DNA from: Hetaerina americana
Taxonomy: Eukaryota; Arthropoda; Insecta; Odonata; Calopterygidae
NCBI GenBank assembly: GCA_022747635.1
Contig: JAKTNV010000061.1
Span: forward strand, 310,001-374,000
Direction: 5' to 3'
DNA: 64,000 bases
Below, piece by piece: positions 46,501 through 61,500 of this stretch. The position numbers were made by a program, and so were the translations under genes. Position 1 is the first letter of the stretch; every line of letters starts with the position of its first letter. The notes under the pieces were generated by a model. The model searched no databases. It saw nothing but the letters and a program-made list of their open reading frames with translations, and was not told where the DNA came from.

Positions 46501-49500
46501 TCATTAATAGGATAAAAATATAAATAGCAACCCTCATATTATGGTCTCTCATACAGAAAAACAATGTTGTCAGTGAAAATGAATGTTTAATTTCTTCACT
46601 GCCACAAACCTTTCACCCTAGAAAAGCCAAAGTGATTAACTAGCTCTAACAAGAAGCACAAGTACAGTTGCTCTGGTAAAAAAATTACCTGCTCTCACTC
46701 TTTGGTTGGCATGGGATATAAGGAAGTGCTCCACCCATGTGTCGAGGCTTTGAAGAACCCACGCATGGACTAACTTGTTGCGAGGTGCTTGCACAGCCAG
46801 CCAATCAAGGGCACTTTGGGGACATGCTTCAGCTGCCTCCCACACCCTCTGCAGCACCAGCTGCGTGAAACAAGGGAGGCCAGGGACCGCACCATTGCCA
46901 CCCTCCATCATCAGTGTGAGGAGCTTGAAAAATGGTTGGCACACCTGCAAGAGGATTTAAATCACAACCAATATAGAACCTCGAGCAATAAACCCTAGCC
47001 ACAGAATATAATTCTACGCTTACATATCTACAGAGCTAATCAAACACATGACAGAAACAAAATAATTCTGAAAAAAGATAAATTCATGTATTTATTTAAA
47101 CCAAAGCTATTATTAAAGGATTTCAATGCATAAGGAAGAAAAATGGAATTTCATTGGCCTTAATATCTAAATTTTTGCATAAAGACCGCATATACTCTCC
47201 CAATTTTATTATTATTATAATAAGGTAATCTACCGGTTAAGGTAGGTTTTCAGATGGACACAACTACCAAATATTTTGTGACTCCTAACAAAACACAATC
47301 CCGCCCACTCTACATCAGGCCCCTCTTCATCTCTGAGTACTTTCTTCCTCCCTTCATCCCATCCAACATTCCTATCCTGTTCCTGCCCTTTCCTCGTTTG
47401 CCTAACATTCTCCCTTCTATTACAGTTTTCAGCATCCCACTGCCAGCCAATACCCCCATCATCCACTTTTCCTGCCTCCATAGGATTGCTCCCAACAAAC
47501 CCCTCTCTTCGCCCACCATACCAAGTACTTCCTCGTTTGTTTTCTTCTCTGTCCATTTCACCTTCTCCATTCTTCTCCGCACCCACATTTCAAAAGCCTC
47601 CAATCTACGTCTATCCTCCTGTTTCAATGACCACGTTTCCGCGCCGTACATAGCTACGCTCCATATCAAAGTTTTTACGAGTCTTTTCTTAACATCCTTA
47701 CTCAACGTCCCACTCATCAACTCCCTCCTCCTTGTGAAAGCCTCTTTGCCTAGCGCAATTCTTCTCCTTACGTCCCTACTACTTTGACCGTGTTGGTCCA
47801 AAACACTACCGAGATACGTAAACTGTTCTATCTGCTCTAGTTTTTACCCTCCTATTTTAATGTTTAGCTTAGCCTTTTTCTTTCTAGAGAATCGCATAAC
47901 CTTTGTTTTATTAATATTGATTCTCACCCCATACCTGTCGCACTGAATTGCCAATTTTCCAAAATTTTTCATTCTCATCAGGTAATTATCAATGGCTTTA
48001 TAAATTGGGAGATAGGTTTTCTAATAAGATGATTTATAGGTATGCACATTTCTGTCGTCAATGATTTCATGAGGAATTAGTTAAAATCCTTGTGAATCAA
48101 AGGCATCCAAAGACTTTCATTTATAGTAAGGGCTGCAAGTGTACTAACATCACTAAAAAGCCAAAGGCATAGTCAGAAATTTTAAGCAACTGTGCCAGCG
48201 TTCGTATATAATATCAATTGAGGAAGGGTGTGAAAAATGTCTTTCAACATTTCCAAGAAAATTGGCAGAGATTAATACCTAGATCCAATTGCTTGAAAAT
48301 GTCACAGGCTGAGAAAAAACACTAACTTTGCCCATGAGGCATAGATTCTTTCACTAGATAAGTATCTGGTGGCCATGCCCAAATTGTTTAGTAGATTGCT
48401 ACGGAAAAAGAGTGAATTATTTTACTCCCATAATTAAAAGTTGCTTATACTTGGGATAACTGGCAAATTTAGGATGTTTGGATACCTAATTTGAAGATGT
48501 TCAGGTGATAACACTGCAAGACAATCATATTGACTTCAGCCGCATTCACAAAAGATTGCGGATTACCTTAAACCTGGTTCAGCATTTACAACCAATAATT
48601 TTTTTATACACTATTACTCAACTGTTTGTTCAACTGCTACCATCACCTTTTATAAAATATGCATAACCTGACATTTACAAATTAGAAAATGTAAAAATAT
48701 TAATGCTCTTATAAAAGACATTATCAAAAATTGAACGATAAATCTAATTGATTCAAATCAATCAAAGCAGATGGCCATCAACAGGATACAATACACAAGT
48801 ATTAATGGTCACACAGAACTTAATAAAAATACCAATAACAGTTTTTATTCATAAAATAACCCTCAACAAGAGAATTAAAATGGGTGCCATGTTTCTGCCT
48901 CTGCTATTACTCACAAATTGCAACATAAATTTTAAATGGTCTTCCTTTTGCTACAAAAATGCTCACTTGCCCTTCTTTTTTGATATTAAATGGGACTTGA
49001 CATCGGACGAAATATACTTGAAATAATTCCTCTAAAGAGCTTTACTTTCACGTAAAAAAACCCAAATCAACTGTGAAATTCTACACAATGGCTGCACACA
49101 CATTTTACAAGGCATAATTCCTAATTCTCCCAGTACTTACCTCTGTATGCTTAATGATGGCTTGAAATATCATTCCCACAATGTGAGTGGCCAGTCGTTC
49201 ATTCCATCGGGTAAGAGCATATATCAAATTCCTTGTTTGGTGAAGATTGATGTTGTCCTTTATTTGCTGGTAAAGGAACGGAAAGCCCTGGACAAGTAAC
49301 AAAGAAATTCAAGATATAAGCCTACTGCACAAGCGTTTAATACATTTCAAAACAATTCAGACTGTTCTGGTTTTCCCTCTGTAGCATACTATTGCATCCT
49401 TTATTTACTTAATTAAAAAAAAACACAAAATGTAATCTTATGTTTTCTACTAACTTATTTCTCAAGCATAATGTGGATAAGGATGGCACAAGTGTACTTG

Positions 49501-52500
49501 GCAAGCATTGATATATATCATACGGTGCATGAAAACAAACTATATTAACCACCCAAGTTCATCTATAAAATTATACAGAGAGTTCTTCCTTACAATGAGT
49601 TCACACTGCAGCAAATTCACTTCACAATATTTTTTCAGAAGAAATTCACAGTTTACTTTAAGAGCATTCAATTATAACTGCATGAATCTTTTGAAATATT
49701 TGAAAAGATTTGAAGAAAAAGACTCTTAAAAGATTTGAGTGCTTCAATTATCATTTCTTATTAATTTCATGCTCATACACAATTATGTACATGTTGCAGT
49801 TACTCTGGTATAACCACACTTATTGATGCAACAATTTCGAAGTGTAAAAATCACGTCAAAATAGGTAAGCTACCGTGGTGTCCTCTCACACTTTGAAATT
49901 TTGGGGGCTTTAAAAAAACAATACGTTATGATGAAATACCATACATACAATGTCACAGGTATCCGCAGTCAGGCACATTTCCCGATTAAACATTAGCATG
50001 TTTCCCTTCGTCAAAATTAATAATTCTTTGGGTTGATTACTCTAAGTTTTTTGGTGGCTGATGCATCACTCCCAGCCAACCACAGTTGGGCTCAACACCC
50101 TACCTTCCCACCAGCGACGGTATTGAGATCAGGAGGCAGCAGCCCCAGGCGATGGTCCTCCCCTCGGGACTTCTCCACTAGCACAGCCACAAGGGCAATC
50201 ATCTTATCAAGGGAAGCAGGCTTCGACTTGTCATTGTTGGGCAGCGAGATGGCATCATCTTCCTCCTCCCCCTCCTCACCCTCATCTTCATCCTCCCCCT
50301 CGCTCACCACCTCCACCTTTGCACCCAGAGGGGAGCACACAAATTGTTGAGTATGGCTGGGCAAAATCTTTTATTAGTATGAGAAATCAAAACTGTTACC
50401 AACCACGGAATTAGGTTTGATAGCTGAAAATTTAACTTCGGTTCCTTTAAGCTTAAAATGCAAATTTATATAAAAGAGAGATTCAAGCAATGCCCACATC
50501 ATCATAGGTATATGCCAATGAAGGCAAAGATTGGTACAGGGCTAACAGAGATATACTCCATGCACTTAATCTGAAGCAGTTGGACAAACCTATCCTTTAT
50601 GACTACACAAATGCACCATTAAACTCAGTGATTACTCACATGTTCCTGCATCTTCTGGCCCAGATAAAAGTTGACCATTGCAGAGATGGCTGAAACACCA
50701 ATCAGAAATTGACTCTCCTCTTCCCCCATCTTACCAAAGTCATAGAGGAAAGCAAAGTACTCAGTCAAATGCTTCATGTGCGGCTTTGCTCCATGTTCCA
50801 GCTGAAACAAATTTCACAGATGCTGGATTTAAAAATTGTGATCAGATTTGCAAGAAGGGGAGTGAAATAATGACCATTTTGAATTGATTTCTGGGTACAG
50901 GTCGACAGCACGGGAGAGAAGTACTCACCAAGGAGAGGAGCATTTTAATGAATCTTGTCACACACGACCGCTCCCCAACGCCCCCATCGGGCGGACTGCC
51001 ACACTCTGACGACAAAGGCTTCAGGTACAGGGGGGCATGGGTGTGCCTACAACAGAACAAAGGGAGTCAATACTTGAAACAAGACAGTGATCCTGCAGAG
51101 TGCTCAACTGGACACAACGCCTCAACCCATCCCAAATGTTTAATAATTTCTGCCCCAAATTTGGGATGGAATCGTAAATTTCTTAAATACAAGAAATGAA
51201 ATGGTGAGGCTGCCAATTAACGATGGGGAGGCAGCTTAAGGGAACTTTTCACACGAAACTACGCTTAACAGGTAAAATTTGATTACATGGGTAATATTTC
51301 TAAATGCAATATACGTGCACTATGCAAAGCAGCATTTATTGTAAAATAAAACCACTGAATAGCCGAAGAAAAGAGAGAATTATGGGGACATTATCATTTT
51401 ATTGCACACCTGAAAAGTTTAAGTAATATCCATGAATGTCAAATTAACTTTTTTCTTAACATGAATTCACATGCTAGCAAGAAAGAACACAGTAATACTT
51501 TCACAAGTTCACTTTAGATGAATCATTAAGATGGTTTGTGTGCCTAATATGGGTCACTTAGCATTAATTATAATAAGTTTAATACGCTAGCCAATTACTA
51601 CATATATTTCATTATTATGCTAAGTGAACTACCAATCAACGTTGGGTATTTTTCTGTTTCTGGAAATTACTAATGTCCTTGTAATTTTCAACCTTCCTGA
51701 ATTAAATCAGGACCTTTTTCCCTTCCCCATGGGTTCCTAGACTTTTCATTCTGTACAATCCTGATTTCATAAACCTGCTAATGACCATAAAAAAGTTTTG
51801 TGCAGGACATAATAACATAAAATAAACATGATTTTTCAATTGTCTGGAATTAATTGGGGTGTTCATATAAATATGAGATACTTAAAGAAAATTATTTGTT
51901 CATAAAGACGATCATCGATAAAGAAATGATGACGTATTTATGCAGTAATTGCAGATGAAATACAATTCTTAGCCTTCCCTTGTCCGTCATTGCCCACGTC
52001 AAACTAATTCATCTTATCCAATTATAACTATAATCCACCTAATCCCTACCGTAAATAAATTACTCAGAACCATAAAATGCCAGGACCCAATTGCTAAAAC
52101 AGAAAAAGTTTGCCATCAAGTTTAAATAAATTAATTAAATTAACAAAAATAAGTGCCTACGTTACATTTAGCCATTAGCAGTTATAAATCCTATGGATTG
52201 CTGTACGTACGATCTTAAGGTTTCTTCCAGTTCACCACTGGTTAATGACTCACCTCAGTCTTTGGATCACATGGATACACAGCCTATGGAACATCTGACG
52301 AACCATTTGATTAGGGCACCGAACCAAAACCTGGACTGGCCAGCAGTCGTTGGTTGCCATGTGCTCCAGAAACCACTCACATGCAGCCTGGGATGAATTG
52401 AACTGCTTGGTCAACAGTTCCACCCACTGAACCATGGTTGGCTAATGATGAAAAGGATACACATTTCAATTCCAATCACAAAATGCCATATACTGAAACA

Positions 52501-55500
52501 CATTGTGAGTTTGATTGAGTTAACCTAGGAGAATTACAAATTATAGATAGATGGAAGAATTTGAACGTCATATATCATTTCTTTCGATTTAAAAGTGATT
52601 TACACTGACTTCACTGAAGGTATGCCAGTCAGTTAAACATACCTTTTCTTTGGCATGAATGAAAGTTTCCACAAAAAAGGAAGTGGACAGTCTTGCAGCC
52701 ATTTCAGTAATATCTGTCCCAAAGTTTGGCAGGGTCTGTGGGACATGGCCACATATCTGCCACATAAAGCTGCAAAAAAAATAACAAAAAGTAACTATTA
52801 ACAAATTAAATATGCATTTGGAGTAGAAGGGAGCAAAATGCCATCTTCCACAAGTGGGGCCAACTTATTTTCACAATGGGTTTTCGGCAATGAGCTAGCA
52901 ATATATTAGATGTACTCAATTTCACCTGACTCCTTCAAGGACAGTTTGCAGCTGTTGAACAGGTTCAGTATCAAAACAGCAGATGGATTTCTACCCCTTT
53001 CAAAGTCAAGGCCTTCATCCCAAAATGTGTATATGATTATATTGACGGTTTGATCTGAATTTGCAGACACCTCAATGAAATAATAATGAATAACTAGGAA
53101 AAGAACATCCTTAAATTTCATGAAAAGAATATGACAATGCAAGGCCCAAGGTATTCAATAAGTTTTCACTCTGAAACACTTACTCGGCCATTTAAGCTAA
53201 GCCTGAATATCAATGCTAAAAGAAATATGAATTGCTTCACGCATAACAGTGAAGTGCATGGTCAAAACAAAAGAGGCATTGATGACATACAAAACAAATG
53301 TGCAAGAGCAAAAGCCCTAAAACGTAGACCTATACAGGAATAGAAATGGTTGTGGCTGCATGCCTTGCAATTTCTTGAAGTCATTCAATCAGTGCATGTG
53401 TCACTGAGCTTAGGTGAATTCTCAAAAGGGGAGCAGGGAACTGAAGACACAAGAATTGAAACTTACTGTGTTCTCAAAAGGGGGGGAAGAGAACTGAAGG
53501 CATGAGAATTGAAACTTACTGGAAGTATGTGTGCTCAAATATGTTCTTGTCTCGCAAGAAGTGCATGTTGTCCCTCCAAATCCAATCTTCCAGTTCCTTG
53601 CTCAACTCAAATGGCGGAAGGGAACTGCCGGGTGTTAGGTTATCCGTACTGCACTTTCGCTCCTCTCTCTTGACACATGAAGTAACACCACGGCCGCACC
53701 ACTCATAAAACAGCATGTATGCACTGTTTGTCTTCTCAAAACTGAAGTCCATGAATTTATCAGTGACTGAGTCATATGTTTTGCTCTGTAAGTGAAAAAA
53801 TGTTCTTTTACTCCACTTCACTTTTGTATGGCAATCCAAAAACTCCTTAAATGAAATGCAAATTATATGATTAAGGAAGAGACCAAATGCATATAGCACC
53901 CCTGTATGTGGGTGACTTGAGCATAATAATTATTTTCCCAATTTTTCCATTAAATGGACCGATTGAAATACAGTTCTGGCAAATTGATAATGCTCAATGG
54001 ATGGCCATTTGTTTAACAATTTAAAAATAGCCGTACATATTCTATCTCTTCTAACTATCTCACCTGGAACCATTAATCAGTTGGTTGATAAGTCATTATT
54101 TAAAAATTTATATTTTCACTGCAAATTACAGGCAGCCTAAAGTAAGTGGATATCTTAAATTATCATGCAAAAACTGCTTTAACAAATTCACACTCCTGAG
54201 GTTCTTAGATTACTTCATTACATCTGTGGGAATAAAAATAGAACAAAATAACATACCACAGAGAATGCTATTGAATATTTTTTCATTTTAATCAGTCGCT
54301 TTATCCAAGATCAAGCATGATTATTTGGTTGAAAGATGGAAATGCAGCAAATATTCAAATTCACTGGTCAACTGTAGCAAAGAGACCATTTTATGAAATT
54401 CATTTCCAATAATTTGCACTCCCTCTGCGCTTGTGATAAACGTAACCATATACAATGGTGCTGACTCGATTACAACCCTTCAATCCAGTGGAACAATCAG
54501 AATGGTGGAAGATATTCAACCTACCGTCATTTCCCCCCCAAAGCACTCCGCAGCAATCTGATCGGGGTCAAAGGGCTTTACTTCGGCATCATTGAAGAGG
54601 AACCACTTGTCTGCATTGGGCAGGGAGCGGTCACGGATGAAGCTGTAATAATGTCCCCCATCGGCGGTTCCAGTGTGCACTGTCACGCCGATGAGGTCAT
54701 ACTCGCAGTGCTCCCCTTCCTCGCCCCCCTGTCTCCTTGGTGCACTCCCTTCCTCCCCCCCTTTGGCCCGACTGCTCTCCTCCTCCTTGCTCTGCCCACC
54801 ACACGCCACAGGGTCCACCTTCTCCCCAGGCTGCCTCTCCTCTGGAGAGAGACACGGAACATACGCAATGAGCCCACCTCCCATGCACTTATTTCCGCCA
54901 AACTTACACAGCAATTGAGATTGCACAATGAGCATTTCTGATGGCCCAATGCAAGCAACACCGTTACGAAGTAATAGGGAGCATAAAAATTATAAAACCG
55001 GAAGAGAAGTTAGAAAACATCAAATATGTATGGATGAACGTGATGATATGTTTAACAGCATATCAACATATGAATTATTACTAATAGCTCCTTTTTGTTT
55101 TCTATCCATTTCTCTCCAGTTTAATCAAATTAAATTAATAAAGTAATTAAACCCTGCTCTATGGGGTCACATTATGGGGTGGCCATAATGCTGACCAGAA
55201 AATTGGACAGACGGAAATAAAAGCAATGAGTTTTAAAATATAGGAGGATCTAAAAAATATATTTATGGCATAACAATGAATACTTGGATGAATTGGAATA
55301 CCTTATGCAGGATATCCTAACTTTTGAATATAATAACCATGGAAATGTCCAAACTAGGAAAAATCTAGCCATGGCAATATATGCTTGCAATTATGGATAG
55401 CAGAACTTAAATGTTAACTACTGCAAACTTGTTCTTTCTTAACATAATTCACCTCTCCATGTGCTTGGGCACGAATTCAAGTTTGTATATTAAATTTGTA

Positions 55501-58500
55501 CATATTAAATACAGCAGAGTGCTTCCTTCCTAAATTATCTCTACCCAAAGGATTACCACAAACCCCTCTTAGAATTAAAAGTACATATAAAATGGTTTGG
55601 TGACTTTACTGATCAAATATGCAAATCTAAGAAATATTTTTGCCAGATTGTCTATTCTGAGCCGGAAGATTTTAAAGAACAATTTTTTGGTCCTTTAAAT
55701 TTTAGAATAACATGCTTTTACAACAGTTTATCACAAGAGTGAAAAACTCATTCCTCACCTTGATAATGCTGGGGCAGTAAATGCTTCTCCATGTAGCCAG
55801 ACATATTCAATCGCAGAGGAAAGGAGAAGTGGGTGTTGACCTTTTCCTTTGTCATGGTGACCATGTTGAATGTATACCTCATGGTATTGAAGCACAGGAT
55901 ATGAGGCAGCTTCTTGAAGCATGCCCTTTGGTTGAAAATGCATAAAATGAGTGAGGTACAACCAATTATGTCCCCTACTTAGCACTGACATGCCAATCAA
56001 TTTACAACACAGAGTTCCAACATAGTGATGGTAGACAGTCGGCATTCATCTTTTTGTAAAGCTGAGTATAGACAGTAGGGAATCAAATAAGATAAGATTG
56101 TAATCAAGTAAGATAAGATAATCAAGTAAGATAAAATTGTGGTCATTTTAAAAAAAATCTTTGTTAAGATTGATTGGGTCCTATCAGAGAACTCTTGGAT
56201 ATTTTATTTAAACAACATTACCGATATGTGCACAAACACACAAGCTTTGCTAAAAATGGTGCATCCATGGGAAAACAAATTTTGAAATTGGAGTTAGGGT
56301 ATCAATTATTTCCGAAACCTTTTGGCATCTAAAATGAGACTCGGAAAGTATATTTAGGTAGGTTGGAGGGTTCCTCACCACACTAGCTTAATAATTAGAA
56401 ATGAAAACATGGTATTTTAATACCAAACTACTCCAAATGGAATGCTTAAGTATGAAGTGACTTAATATTATAAAACAATAAATCATTTCACACAAATAAG
56501 TATGAATTGGACCGTAACATATCAAATATTGATGCTAATTTCTTAATGATGGAGCCTTCAACCAAAACAAATGTGTACAAAAACTACTACTTGAAAGTTA
56601 CCACAAAACTAGAAATGGAGTCATCTGCATGACCAAAGTTTTTAACTGGATGACTTTACTTAGACATCTCTGGGAGAGTTAAAGTCAGAAAGCTGATCAA
56701 TATCTCATTCAAAAGGTATCATACAAGTCAACGCAGACGATTCAACTTCAAAAATTGTGGTTCATTACAATCTTAAAAATATTTTTTGTTTGTTCAATTT
56801 TAAAATTTAACAGTGCCATAACCATGACTCAATTACTTTGCTCACTTTTTTTAGCATTTACATCTATCGTCTTCCTCCAATGCAAAATTTACTGTGAAAG
56901 TGCATTTCAAAAAAAAAAGGAAGCAAAATATTACTTTGTTAGTCTATCACATCAGGCATCACCTATGTATCTAGTCAGGCATACACTGACATAACAGAAT
57001 TATCATGTAATAATTTGTGCCCATGAGTCTTTACCAAAAAGACAGGGGAAAACTACGTAAGGGATGACTATACTTATGATAAATATGAAAAAATAATGAA
57101 ATGATGAAATATCTCGCATTTTTGTCTTTTTGGCCAAGTGTGTCAACTGAAGAATTGCATCAAACTCAATCCCTAATGGAGACAAAAAGCACCAGTTTTC
57201 AAATAAAAAACTTCACAAAATAGCACTTTAGTGTGATGAACAAACCTTTTCTCTGCTCTGACTTTCTTGCCACATTGAGAGCAGGTGTACATGTTGTCTC
57301 CTTCCAGTGTATCCTTCACAGTCACTTCATCCAAGGACTCATACAAGTTGCGCATGTCAGCAACCTGACATCGAACTGTATAAAATTCTTCCAAGGTCCG
57401 ACTAACATGAGGGCAGTCCTGTTCATGAAAGAACAAATCAGAAATAAAAAGATAATAATGCATTAAGGACAGAATGGAATTTCATAATCTTGGATAAGAT
57501 TGAAGAATGGCTGATGAAATCTACACAAATTGCATAAAATTAATGACCTTATATTTAAAAAACCATAAAAAAATGGTAGAAGTAAATGGTTGCTTGTCAA
57601 AATTTTCGCAAGTAATAATGGCATGCCCCAGGGATTTATATTGGGTCCTATGTTATTTCCGCTGATGATCAATGACTTACAAAGTAACATACCTTCTATT
57701 TGTATCCTACATGCTGATGACACTATTTATAAATAAATGTAAAAATCCTGCCCAAGCATATGAAGAACTGAAAGACACGCAACCACAAGCCAGTGACTGG
57801 TTCTCAGCTAATAAACTATTTTTAAATTGTAAAAAACCAAAATATCTTAAATGTGACCTTAGAAGTCATGGTAAAGCTCAAAGCTCTGTCAAGCTCCTGG
57901 GTTTTTTTGTTGACTCTAATGTAGCTGCAATCTCAAAAAAAAACTTCCCAAGAATCTCTTCCTAATGAGGAGACTTAAAAGCAGTGTTCCTGAGGAACAG
58001 TTGAGACTTGCCTATTTTGCCTTTTTTCCCAAGTCACCTAAATTATGGCCAAAGACTTTGGGGACAAACAAGGGACACAAAAGCTCTGCTTATGTTACAA
58101 AAGAAAGCAGTTAGAATTATAACCAGCTCTGGTCATCATGATCACTATTGTCTACTATTTGGCAGGCTACAATTGATGATGGTTTTTGACATATTAATTT
58201 ACCAGTCCTTAATTCAGGTTAAAGATAATGTAAATAACTATGTTTTAAGAGGTAATATAATCTGCCATAATGCAAGACCAAGAAACATGTTAGACATTAC
58301 CTAATGCAAATAGTCCAAAACCTTCAATCAATTGGATAGCCTTAACTTAATATTCTATCACAATCTTCCCCATATGGCAGGACTGACTAGTTATAATAGA
58401 TTTAACCCAAGTCAAATGTAATTTAGGATTGGTTGATCTCAAACTCCTTGCATTCTTTAGGTGAATATTTTGAACTGGACTTCTCCAGAGTGAGATTGTA

Positions 58501-61500
58501 ATACATGCATACGCTCTCATATCTTCACCATGGTAATGAATGTAGGTATTTACATGTTTTTCATTTTGATATCTTTAGTGGCAGAAGCTGCTCTTTGATG
58601 AATAAAGATTATTATTATTGCAATTTTTCATGCATAATTTAAGAAAAATACCATCTAACTGGAGTATTAGCTACCCTTAAATTCCCAGCTCAGAGTGCAA
58701 ATAGGTTCAGGCCAAAAAGTAATTTCCTAAAACAGGAAAATAAATTAGTAATAATTCTGAATCATTAGCACACGAAGGAGGAATATGCACCTGGCACATT
58801 ACCACTCAAAAGAGAAATATACTTAAAAGGAACAAGCAAAAGATCAGACCTTGACTTAAATGCATATAGATATGGTCATTATGCCGCAAAAAATACATTA
58901 AAAGTATTATTTCTTCAGTCACTTTCCCTAAAAAAATTATTTTTATTAAAGTGGTTGAGTCAGCGGAAAAACCAATTTTCTTAAAAAAATAAACAACCTT
59001 ACAAGCTGCTTATGGTATTGATATTGGTACATAAAAATTATGTAGATAGCACACATATAATGCCAGTCAAAGCAAATGATTTTAACACTGGGTAATTCCA
59101 ACATTTTCAATACATATCTGCAAGTGACTCCATTAAAGTAACTGTCACAGCATCTCCCACAATTCTTTGAATATCATAGAATTGATAAGAATTAACACAT
59201 TCAGTAACAAAACAACTGACGAAGAATACAAACCTATCAATTATTTTTATTAAAAAAAACTTTTTCACATCACTAATTTTCAATTGCATCTCAATTTTCT
59301 TCATTGCACCCTATTAAAATGACTATATGTAAAAAAGCAATAGGCCAAACAATAACATTCAAACAAGTGAAATGTGGATGTTACAATTTTCTACTCAAAT
59401 AACCCTTAAAATGATAATTTTTTGGCCTATGGTGGTATACAATAGTTGGTCAAGAAAATAGCTTACCAATGACACCACATTGTTACTGATAACACCACAG
59501 AATAGGGTCTTGACCAATTTCTTGAGTTCTGGTGTCATTTCTTCCAGCTTTGACACTAAATCTATGAAAAATTCTGCCATATCCTTCTGCTCCCCCGTGT
59601 TCAAAGGTTGATGGTCCATTGTGTATACCCTGCAGAAACTCCTCGGGTTGTATGCCTTGCGCTCACTTTCCTAGAAAAGTAATACAATCAATGTAAGGTT
59701 TCATAAATCATGGAAGTACACAAAAGTTCACATTCTTAATTCACGAGAGAAAGTCTCTTCTAATTAATTACAATTAAAAAAATGGATTGACAAAGACATT
59801 TAATATAATCAAATAGGATGATTGATTTGCAATATTTCTTCACTTTTTAAGTGATACAGAGGTTATCTTTTACACAGAATTTTAATCAATATATCACAAT
59901 GATGTTTTAAAACATTTCTACGGCAAATTGATCGCCATACTGACATTATTGAAATGAGTAGCTTATTGAAGTGTTCTTTCATCATACATATCTTCAGATG
60001 TCATCGATATCTAGATCTTAAAAGCAAAAGTGAACATACTAAAATAAAAAACAGATTCAATTCAAATCCATTGAAAAACCACATACTACCTTGATCAAAA
60101 AGTTCCCGGAATAACCACCGTGTGGCGCTCCCATCGTTCCGATTTGAGTTCTGTTTTTTTTGTTAAATTGGTACATCTGTTGTTGATATTCCCTTTAAAT
60201 CTTAGTGTCATACCTTGACATTTGCAAAAGTTACGTAGCTAAGAGTACATCTATCTCTGTGTGTGTTGGCGATTTTTTACAATTTCAGAAATGGATTTAA
60301 ATTTGCAACAACGAACTTGTATTAAATTTTGCGTAAAAAACGGATTTAGTGGCGCACGGACGTTGGAAATGTTGGAAAAGTGTTTCGGCAACGATTCTCT
60401 AAAAAAAACGGTCGTTTACCAGTGGCACGAGCGTTTCAGAAGTGGTCGTGAGTCAATCGAAGATGATGAACGCAGTGGCAGACCATCGACATCGAAAGTC
60501 GGTGAAAAAATTGATAAAGTAAAAGAAATGAGGGTCAATAACCGCAAATTAACCATCAGAGAAATAGCGGAGGACTTGAACATTGCCTATGGATCCACCC
60601 AAGACATTGTGGTTAATGATTTGGGTTTCCGTCGTGTAGCAGCAAAGTTGGTGCCAAAAGACCTCAATTTCATGCAAAAAAGAGACCGTGTTGACGTCGC
60701 AAAAGACATGATTTGCGAGGCTGAATCCGATCCCACATTCATCAAAAGGATCATTACTGGAGACGAGACGTGGGTTTATGAGTACGACACGCAATCCAGA
60801 CATCAGGCAAGTGAATGGCGTTCACCAAATGAGCCGAGACCAAAAAAACCACGTCGTTTTCAGTCAAAAAAGAAGGCAATGCTGACGGTTTTCATGGATT
60901 ACAACGGTGTAGTGCATCATGAATTTTTGCCAGAAGGCCAGACAGTAAACAAAGAGTATTATTTGGGCGTTATGAGACGTTTGCGTGAAGCAATTCGCCG
61001 AAAGAGACCAGAAATGTGGGCAGAAAACTCGTGGATTTTGCACCATGATAATGCACCGTCGCACAGTGCTATCATTATTCGTAATTTTTTGACGAAAAAT
61101 GCAACAAATACCATCCAACAGCCACCGAATTCACCTGATTTGGCTCCCTGTGACTTCTTTCTGTTCAATCGAGTTAAAAAACCATTACGGGGAACGCGTT
61201 TTAGCAGCCGAGAGGAAGTAATGGAAAAATCGCAGGAAGCACTGATGGACATACCGAAAACCGACCGTAACTTTTGCAAATGTCAAGTTATGACACTAAG
61301 ATTTAAAGGGAATATCAACAACAGATGTACCAATTTAACAAAAAAACAGAACTCAAATCGGAACGATGGGAGCGCCACACGGTGGTTATTCCGGGAACTT
61401 TTTGATCAAGGTAGTATACGATGTCACACTGGAGTAGTTTTATCACACAAAATATTCACAATATATGCACTCACATAATCATCACATAAAAATATGGCAC

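Larger units (their letters stand above)
42876..46688 (-). other. Intron with nested mariner elements
   Basis: The 3.8-kb intron contains the mariner at 44484-46536, which itself contains another at 44996-45748. The part 42876-44480 shows nothing supportable. Confidence 0.7.

Noticed and set aside
47254..47787. + strand 177-codon frame in a USP34 intron
   Set aside because: Antisense of an RTE-like reverse transcriptase fragment.
50033..50350. + strand Ser/Pro-rich frame
   Set aside because: Complement of the acidic USP34 exon 11.
54651..54941. + strand 96-codon Leu/Pro-rich frame
   Set aside because: Complement of the USP34 His-box exon.
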